DNA of 64,000 nt. Source: Cordia subcordata. Taxonomy: Eukaryota; Streptophyta; Magnoliopsida; Boraginales; Cordiaceae. The stretch spans positions 32,879,501-32,943,500 of the forward strand of contig JAPTOF010000001.1 in the NCBI GenBank assembly GCA_028554755.1, given 5' to 3'. The position numbers were made by a program, and so were the translations under genes. Shown piece after piece: positions 57,258-64,000 of the stretch (position 1 is its first letter; each line of letters opens with the position of its first letter). A model generated the notes under the pieces. That model worked only from the letters and a program-made list of their open reading frames with translations, searched no databases and had not been told where the DNA came from.

Positions 57258-58936
57258 TTAGTTTGTAATTTTGTTTTTGACCATCCATTTAGGTCTTTGC
57301 CAATGTAGAACATGTGATCCTTTATCATGAAGTTTCTTGTAGTAACAATGAGTAGATACATGTCCTTTCTTTTCGCAATATGTACAAGTAACAGTTAATT
57401 TTGGTGAAGAAGAGGGTGCAGATATGGAAGCTTTGACAAAGTAGGTTTTGAAATGCATTTGATTAATACTAGGTTTGTATCCAATATCGCTATTATCAAA
57501 AGCATTTTTTGACTTTTAAGATGTTTTTCAAAATTTTCTTTGCCATTTGTAAATTTTTGAATAATTCCATTCAAATCCATGTTTTTCTTTTTCAAGTCTT
57601 TAATCTCTTTTTCAAACTTCACAAAATCTTCGGCATACGAATCATTTTCTTTTTCCAAGATTTCTATTTTTTCTATAAGAGAGGCATTCTTCTTTTCCAA
57701 AATTTCTTTTTTCATCAAGAACAAGTTTCAATTTTCTATGTATTTGCTTGTTTTTTGCAAAGCTAAAGATAGATCATCATGTAATTTAGCAAATACATCT
57801 TTTAGTTCAGCAAAACTATATTCCTCTTCCTCTTCTTCACTAGATGAATAATAGATAGATGGAGAAGGTAAAGATAGTACCTCATCCTCATTGGCCATGA
57901 GGCAAAAGTTGGCTACCTCATGTTGCTCTTCCTCATCTTTTTCACTTTCAGAGATGTCCCATGTGGCTTTGAGTGTCTTGCCTTCTTTCTTCTTTGAAAG
58001 TCTTGGACAATTTGCTTTTATGTGTCCCGGTTTGTTGCAATTGAAGCATTTTAATTCATCTCCTTTTGCATCTTTTGTCCTCTTGAAATCCTTGCCTTCT
58101 TTTCCCTTCTTCTTCCAATTTGCGTTGCTTGAAGATGTCCCTTTCTTCATTTTTCTAAATTTCATGAACCTTTTGAAATTTCGGGCAAGAAGTGCAATTT
58201 CCTCATCTTTCGGGTCCTCATCATCTTCCTCATCATCACTTGTTGTATATTTTGATCCAACTAGAGCAATAGACTTATTTGCTTTTCTCTCTTCTTCTTC
58301 ATGACCTTTTATCTCAAGCTCATGAGTCATGAGTGATCCGATGAGCTCATTGAGTTCTAATGTATTCAAATCCTTGGCTTCCTTTATGGCCGTGACTTTT
58401 GGTTGCCATGATGATGGCAAGCTCGTTAGCACTTTCCTTACTTTCTCTATTTTAAAATAATCTTTTCCAAGTGCTTTCAAACCATTAGTAATTTCAACAA
58501 ATCTAGAAAACATTTGCTCAACATTTTCATTTGGAAGCATCTTAAATAATTCGTATCTATGTACAAGCATAGCAATTCTAGATTCTTTCACTTGGCTAGT
58601 TCCTTCATAAGTTACTTCTAGTTGGTCCCCAAGTTCCTTAGCCGAAGTGTACCCCATTACCCTGGCAAATTCGGTTGCATTCATAGCATTGAATAAATAA
58701 TGTAATGCCTTTTGATTTAACTCAAATAATTTAATATCTTCACCATTCCATTCATTTTCGGGTTTGAGTATTCTTCTATCATCTTCTAATTTTGTGGGTA
58801 AAGTACACCTATTTTCTATGATTTTTCAAGCTTTGTAATCATGTGATTGAATAAATACTTTCATTCTCATATTTTAAAATGCATAATTTGTTCCATCAAA
58901 GGAGGGGGGGGCTTGTTTAATAGAAATTTCCTCCAT
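57258..58936 (-). pseudogene. Sirevirus-like gag, two zinc knuckles
   Basis: Starts MEEISIKQAPPSFDGTNYAF at 58936, then TAA and TGA where Trp is expected. The main frame 58684-57728 has the capsid part (MNATEFARVMGYTSAKELGD, KVLTSLPSSWQPKVTAIKEA), a first knuckle CFNCNKPGHIKANC (CX2CX4HX4C) and a Glu-rich stretch. After a TGA at 57730 a coiled-coil region follows (57724-57520, KKEILEKKNASLIEKIEILE). After a frameshift a second knuckle comes at 57458-57258, CTYCEKKGHVSTHC. The long gag with coiled coil and second knuckle is a Sirevirus trait. Confidence 0.88.
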
Positions 58937-58981
58937 ATTTGCTAAGATTCTACTAGGTGTTAAACTATAGGTAGAACCCTA

Positions 58982-58993
58982 GCTTTGATACCA
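58982..58993 (-). promoter_or_regulatory. Sirevirus-like primer binding site
   Basis: Minus strand TGGTATCAAAGC, two bases inside the 5' LTR; complementary to initiator-Met tRNA with one change. Confidence 0.9.
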
Positions 58994-58995
58994 AT

Positions 58996-60320
58996 TGTAG
59001 GTGCAAATATCTTAAGAGAGGGGAGGGTGAATTAAGATATAATTGCTAATTTTCATTTTAAAAGATTCTCAGAAAATCAACAATTCTTTCAAGTAATATA
59101 TCAAATACAATATAAGCAATTTAGGCAAGTATGATAATAAAAGTATAGGGAGAAGAGAGACAAACGATTTAAGGTGGTTCGGCCAAGCCTACATCCACCG
59201 CCCAAAGATGCTCCCCTTAGGACTTCAACAACCTTCACTAATATGCTTCTTCAAATCTTGGTGAAGCATAAACCAATTTCTTACACCTCTTTGAAGCTGA
59301 ATCTTCAAAGAACACAAGAGTTCCACTCTTTAGAATTTGCCCACACTTTATAAGCTTTAATGAATAAATCTCACAAGAATTCTAGCTCTCAAAGTGTGTA
59401 TAAAATCAAATGAATAAGAAATGATAGAATATGAAAATTTTTCTTCTCAAAAGAAGATATTGCAATGAATGAAGCTCTTGAAAGCTCAAAGATATTGCAA
59501 GAATGGCTCAAAGCTTGATTGAATGATGATATAAGATTTTGCACACTCAAATTCATAATTTGAATATGTAATGAATGTATATTTAAAGAGATTTTAGGGT
59601 TAGGGGTTTGGTAGGTGAAGAAAAGAGGTAAAAATTGCCAGAACGGTAATAAACTGCTAGTGCATTTATTATAGTAGCCCGTTCAGCCGGTCGACCGGCT
59701 GGTTGTCCGGCTTGCACTTGACCCTCTCTGACTAGGTCGGACGCCGTAACAGGTCGATTGGCTAGGGAGTTCGGCTTTGTTCTTTAGCTTCTGTTTTGGC
59801 TAGGTGACCCACCCAGGTCAGCCGGTCGACCAGCTGGAAGGTCCGGCCACTCCAGAAAGTGAAGTAAAGCCAAACTTTTGCCAAAACCCTTTTTTTAGTG
59901 CAATTTTTACAACTCCAAATCATTTTGAGATATTTTGTAAATATATGTTAGGACTTGAAATGCCTCAAAAACACATTTTTACTCTATGTGTGCATTCAAA
60001 TTCATTTGTGCCTTTATGAAATCAAATATTCAAGAGTTTTAAAAATTGTTTAAACAATGAAGAAGGTTTGAGCTAAACATATACAATATTTAGGCATTTC
60101 ACAAAAGACCAAAAAAGAACGTCCGGTACCCCTTATGACGTCTCTTTTCTTCCTTATGCCTTTTTATCTTCTTGTTCTTCAAATGACGAGTTTTTGCTCA
60201 TCTTCTTCTATCTTTCAAACATCTACTTACATTTAAGCATTTATCTTCACAAGATGCTTTTAGTCAAATAATGCATATAAATTTTTATCGTCAAAACTAA
60301 TAGCAATAATTTAGCCAAGT
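58996..60320 (-). repeat. Sirevirus-like 5' LTR
   Basis: 1325 bp. Contains the perfect palindrome AGCCGGTCGACCGGCT (59685-59700) and AGCCGGTCGACCAGCT (59820-59835), and TTTTAGGGTTAGGGG at about 59590. The outer end reads AGCCAAGT where the other LTR has AGCCAACA. Confidence 0.92.
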
Positions 60321-60600
60321 GTTTGCATTTATTATACTACCATATCTTGTAGTCTTTGAGTCCTATAAATAGGTGCTTACAATAGCCTATTGTAATAGGT
60401 GAGAAAGAGATAGAGACGAGAGGCAGTTAGCAGAGAGTGTTTAGAGCTATAGTGAGAGTATATCTTGTATTCATTATCGATGTTGTTTTAATAAAATTCT
60501 CCTTTTGCCCGTGGAATAGGCATTTGCCGAACCATGTAAAATAGTGTCGTTAATTTCTTATTTATTTTCGTCTCGACTTACACCACGTTTTTCCCTAACA
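60321..60600 (+). repeat. 3' LTR of the gag-only Copia, right part
   Basis: Continues the LTR from 50350 after the 5-bp duplication: GCATTTATTATAC, TATA box CTATAAATAGG at about 60364, ending CCCTAACA at 60600. Confidence 0.92.
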
Positions 60601-62155
60601 TATAATGTAAAAATTGTGTAACAGCCAACAAAATATTCAATGGGAGAATTAGTACCAACCATAAAACATGCTATTATTCATGGGCTTTAATGTTAACATT
60701 AGTGGAGAGTTTTGTAACTACCATTGTCATAACCCCTGGGCTTTAATCCATATTTGAATGGCTTTCGGTTACAAACCACTTTGAATTCTTATCCAAAAGG
60801 ATTAACCAGAGCAAAAACCTCAACCACACGCCTGCTGTGTCCCTGGGCTATGCTGGCTGTGCCGGGCCAACGCAAGCGCGTGTGTGATGGTTTTTATTAC
60901 CAAGCCCACCATGTACAGTCTTTCTTCCAAGTCCCTTCTTGGCACTATACATAAATGCTCCTATAAGGTAAATAAAATCATGCAACTAAACTAGTTAATA
61001 TTCTAACTTTGATTGTTAATTTCTCATTTACCAAAAAGCCATTTTTTAATATACTATGCTCATCTACTCGGAACAAAATCCAACCCGGTAGATGAGCAAG
61101 GCCGGGTTGTCACAGTAGCTTTGACCTCTATGTCAAAAATCATAATTCTAACACAAAGAATGCCCAAGACTGATTTAAAACAAAAACTCTTACTTCTCTT
61201 TTCGATACCTTACTTCCAAATTAAAATTAATCACTCGTGAACAAGCATCAACAACAAATTTACTGCATAAAAACTACATTTAAAAGTCGTTGACCAAAGT
61301 CAAACATCTAAACATTACTCAGGGTTTCAAGTTTTCCCTAGCAAAAGAAATTACTCCATCGTAATAACTGACAAACATAATTAAAAACAGAAATTGTATC
61401 ATGACATAATTGAAACTAAAGGAATGAGAACTCAGAAATTAAAGCAAACTCATGAAGGAGACTCTGAGCCAATCCTTGAATCCTTAATTTGCTCCCTTGC
61501 TCTTTCGTGTCATTGTCGACACCTTGCTCGATGCCCTTATTCTCTACACCGTTTTTGAGGGAAAACAATCCTATTCCACAGCTGCTTTTTTTTTCAAAAG
61601 TAAGAATCCTTTTCTTGTTTGATATCTCTCTTTGTGTTTGTCTCCTAGCTAGTTGACCAAAAAAGCGGGAAAAAGATTTTACTTGCTTTCCAATACAAAA
61701 TAAAGTTTCTTCTCCTTTTGAAAGTGTTCTCTTCCAATCAGGAAAGGATTTGCAAGCCCTCTAAATCAGATGTTGAATTAAATCCAGCAGCTGAAACTTT
61801 ACGATCACATTTGCAAACTTCACGGACACGCCGGATTTTTTTTGGTAGCAAAAAATTGTAAACTTTATATCTCTCTAAACTAAGAAAGTGACAAAGAAAT
61901 CACTATATTTTGACTAAAAATACCAATCAGAGCTGTAAATCCAAGCCTAAAATCACTATGAAAATGGCAATGTCACCTCTAAGAGTTTTCACACGAAATC
62001 ATTAACTAACTCGAGAATTTTATTACTATACTAGGAGAAATTATTAGGAAAAGACTAGAGAAATACTAGCTTTAGTCTCCTTGCACTCTCCTATTTATAG
62101 ATTTCTATTAACTCTAGATGCAATTGACATAGGATTCTCCATTGGTTTGGATTAT
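60601..62155. other. Spacer without a recognised gene
   Basis: AT-rich with mixed patches. A short inverted repeat CAACCCGG/CCGGGTTG lies at 61081-61110. The 66-codon frame at 60754-60954 and the 75-codon frame at 61013-61240 show no family resemblance and are probably fortuitous. Confidence 0.4.
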
Positions 62156-62166
62156 ATCTTGTACTT

Positions 62167-63000
62167 TTTTTTTTTTTGGTCAAATGAGATACATTACAAA
62201 CAGAGGAGAAACATTATCCCATACCTTGTGGGGTTACATCTTTTAGTAGAATAGTATTAAAAGCATCAGGTAAGGAAAACATCCAATTAAAAGGAAGATT
62301 GCCCGAAAGCATTTGCTTCGAAATCCAATCAGCTGCAGAGTTACTACTTCTCTTGATAACAACCCAATGAAGTTCTTCAATCTCTGAAGCAATCTTCTTA
62401 GAATCCTCAATAATAGGAGCTATTCTCTAAGGAATACCACTTCCATTTGAGGTGATTGCTTCATGAACAACCTCAACATCATTTTCCAGAACGATGGTAG
62501 TAAAGTTCATGCTTTTCGCAAAAAGACATGTGAAATGAGTAGCTAAAGCCTTTGCTTCCAAAGCATTAAAACAATGGAATTTCCAAGCATTACCACCAAG
62601 AAACTAGCCTTCGGAGTTACGACAAACAACAGGAGCACCACCAAGATTTGGTTCCCAAAAGGAAGCATGAATATTCAATTTGATGAATCCAGTAGGTGGG
62701 TATCTCCAGGAATTTAAAGCTCCAAGATTTTCCTCCAAGTGCGGATGCTCACGAATGCTCGATGAAACAAAGTCCACACCAATTTTACAAAATTCATCAT
62801 GACTTTGTTTCAGAAGGGAAATTGCACGATCAATATTAATGGGCTGGTGTTCAATAGAGACATGATTTCTCTCTTTCCATATGGTCTGAAAGCCGTAACA
62901 AAGCAAAGTTTGGACCATTCTTGTTTGGTGCCCAGCCGAAACACATCTCTCAGCAAATTGCTCAAACCAAGCATCAAGCCTTCCACTGAACAAAGTCTCC
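62167..63000 (-). mobile_element. LINE C, 5'-truncated insertion with target duplication
   Basis: The minus-strand element ends in a poly-A (plus-strand T-run 62165-62177). Perfect 11-bp copies of ATCTTGTACTT lie at 62156-62166 and 63001-63011. Only the last 834 bp of a LINE were inserted, the normal result of incomplete target-primed reverse transcription. It is unlike LINE A at its 3' end and need not be the same family as LINE B. Confidence 0.92.
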
Positions 63001-63002
63001 AT
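62214..63002 (-). pseudogene. LINE C RNase H domain (RVT_3 type)
   Basis: Starts at the truncation with ETLFSGRLDAWFEQFAERCV and IWKERNHVSIEH (end of zf-RVT). Then NSWRYPPTGFIKLNIHASFW, where the first catalytic Asp of RNase H is His (NIHAS for NVDAS). ALEAKALA keeps the Glu, VLENDVEVV an Asp, and SAADWISKQ the last Asp. In-frame TAG stops occur at 62606-62604 and near 62431. It ends with TAA at 62216-62214. The ten codons before 63002 in the open frame belong to the target site, not to the LINE. Confidence 0.85.
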
Positions 63003-63011
63003 CTTGTACTT

Positions 63012-63813
63012 CAAAATAAACTTTAAGACCAATTCTATATTTTCAAATTATGGATTTTTTATTTCTCCTAATTAATAGTTAAAATTGATTCACTTTTTTG
63101 CACAATTAAGCTTTATAATTGATTGGCAGTACAATTAAAATAAGAACTAATTAATTTAATAAGAAATAAAGTGGAATTAATATGAACCTAAAATAAATAT
63201 AATTACCACGAAATTAAATCCTTAAGTGATTTATCGCGATTACGACATAAATCATGGTTCAAGTCAAATGTTGACTCAATCTATTTTCAAATCCCAATAA
63301 CTATTTTCTCTCCCAAAACACCATTTCCAAATGCCAAGAACAAATCTACCTTAGCCAAGGATTTTTATTACAAAATAATTGATTGGCTTGGGATGTTAAA
63401 CCATAAATAAGTTGACAGATTCCATCTCTATCACACATTAGCCTTCACCAAGAGCGGAGCCACAAATTAGGATTAGACGGTTGAAATTTAGTTTAGAAAA
63501 TCAATGATATTAAATAGTTTAACTATATGAAAGTTTGCAAAAATAATATCTAGCCAAAAGAATTAAGCTTATAATAGAAAACTAACTTATTCAGATAATG
63601 AAGTTGGACTTATAAAAATAGAAAAATCAATTATTGTACTTACATTAACAGAATAGTACTTTTTATATCAAAATCAAGGCACTTAATATCATGTTCAACC
63701 CTGAAATTTTTTTAAAGGATCTAAGGGGCCACTTGCATCATTTTTTTATAATGTTTGGAAAAGGTTATTTCAAAAATAGTTTTATCTTTTCTAAAAACTA
63801 CGTCAAACACTTA
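63012..63813. other. AT-rich spacer without a gene
   Basis: No coding frame or clear repeat border. CACCAAGAGCGGAGCCAC near 63450 is a phrase I associate with plant repeats, but no structure can be shown. Confidence 0.35.
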
Positions 63814-64000
63814 GGGCATGTTCAGCAAAATTAGTAGTTTTGATATCTAATAGCTATTTGAATAGTTGGTAGTTGATAGTTGATATATTTTAGTTGTTAG
63901 TTGATACCTATATAACTAGCTGATTAAACAAAATGTAATCAGTAAAATTAGCGGATAAATGCAAAATGACGTAAAAGAGCATTGACATTATGTTGTTATT
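63814..64000 (+). mobile_element. Possible MITE, left end only
   Basis: GGGCATGTTCAGCAAAATTAGTAG, followed by repeated AGTTGATAGTTGATA and AGCTGATTA text, resembles the ends of common plant MITEs of the hAT type. The right end lies outside the window, so inverted repeats and target duplication cannot be checked. Confidence 0.35.

Larger units (their letters stand above)
50351..60320 (-). mobile_element. Sirevirus-like Copia retrotransposon with extra 3' ORF
   Basis: Minus-strand element of 10 kb. LTRs 58996-60320 (5') and 50351-51667 (3'), primer site TGGTATCAAAGC (58993-58982), polypurine tract AAAAAAGGGGAGAT (51681-51668). Order: gag with two zinc knuckles, protease, integrase, reverse transcriptase, RNase H, then a long extra frame before the 3' LTR. 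The RNase H text and two-knuckle gag are of Sirevirus type. Perfect GTTTG duplications at 50346-50350 and 60321-60325 show insertion into the 3' LTR of the gag-only Copia. The outer end of the 5' LTR reads GT where CA is expected on the plus strand. Confidence 0.9.
46995..60600 (+). mobile_element. Copia element with gag and protease only (TR-GAG-like), split by another Copia
   Basis: 5' LTR 46995-47371, degenerate primer site at 47373 (ATTAGTATCGAGCG), a TTGACC-rich leader, gag, protease, a 200-codon open tail, polypurine tract 50231-50244, then a 3' LTR cut into 50245-50350 and 60321-60600 by the Sirevirus-like element. Flanks TAAAA and TATAA are a 5-bp duplication with one change. Integrase, reverse transcriptase and RNase H are absent. 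The protein text is related to the Copia at 37283 (both read CPRRDWFS after the protease site), so it is a non-autonomous relative. Confidence 0.85.

Noticed and set aside
60754..60954. 66-codon frame as a small host gene
   Set aside because: No family resemblance, no flanking gene signals, and similar frames are expected by chance.

Overview
The window is plant nuclear DNA. The evidence is an extensin gene with SPPPP/YYYK repeats and a pollen Ole e 1-type domain, plus plant-type transposable elements: two DUF4283-bearing LINEs and a truncated third, Tnt1-like and Sirevirus-like Copia, an Athila-like Gypsy, a CACTA element and MITE/TRIM-sized elements. The background is very AT-rich. The species cannot be told from the sequence. 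There is no bacterial-type gene, CRISPR array or convincing RNA gene. Most of the window is nested, decayed retroelements. The only recognisable host gene is the extensin, and it looks broken.

Layout. 1-852: 5' end of a minus-strand Copia element cut off by the window edge. 853-4213: AT-rich DNA with a 628-bp tandem duplication and a TRIM-like element. 4224-18146: plus-strand LINE (A) split by an Athila-like Gypsy that keeps gag and protease but has lost most of pol (5298-12802), and by a related solo LTR (13320-15279) that itself holds a MITE with 42-bp tandem repeats (14654-15222). 18700-22009: minus-strand extensin pseudogene, two exons, with a CACTA-like terminus beside its 5' end. 22141-26361: AT-rich spacer. 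26362-about 33290: decayed minus-strand CACTA (En/Spm) element with TNP2, DUF4218 and DUF4216 remnants. About 34150-46170: minus-strand LINE (B), interrupted by a Tnt1-like Copia (37283-42944) and a GATATC-rich repeat block (44598-45350). 46995-60600: plus-strand Copia that keeps only gag and protease plus an unexplained C-terminal frame. Its 3' LTR was split by a 10-kb minus-strand Sirevirus-like Copia (50351-60320). 62167-63000: 5'-truncated LINE (C) with a perfect 11-bp target duplication. A MITE-like end starts at 63814.

How the parts relate. Target-site duplications give the order of insertion: LINE A, then Gypsy and solo LTR, then the MITE inside the solo LTR; LINE B, then the Tnt1-like Copia (TGGCC); gag-only Copia, then the Sirevirus-like element (GTTTG). 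The elements carry stops and frameshifts, many explicable as C-to-T changes of methylated cytosine. The observations I rate highest are: a family of 16-nt palindromes built on GGTCGACC in the Sirevirus LTRs and 3' non-coding region; a long sense-strand frame in the env position of that element; dense TTGACC (W-box core) arrays in the leaders of two different Copia elements; and the gag-only Copia with an open 200-codon tail of unknown origin.
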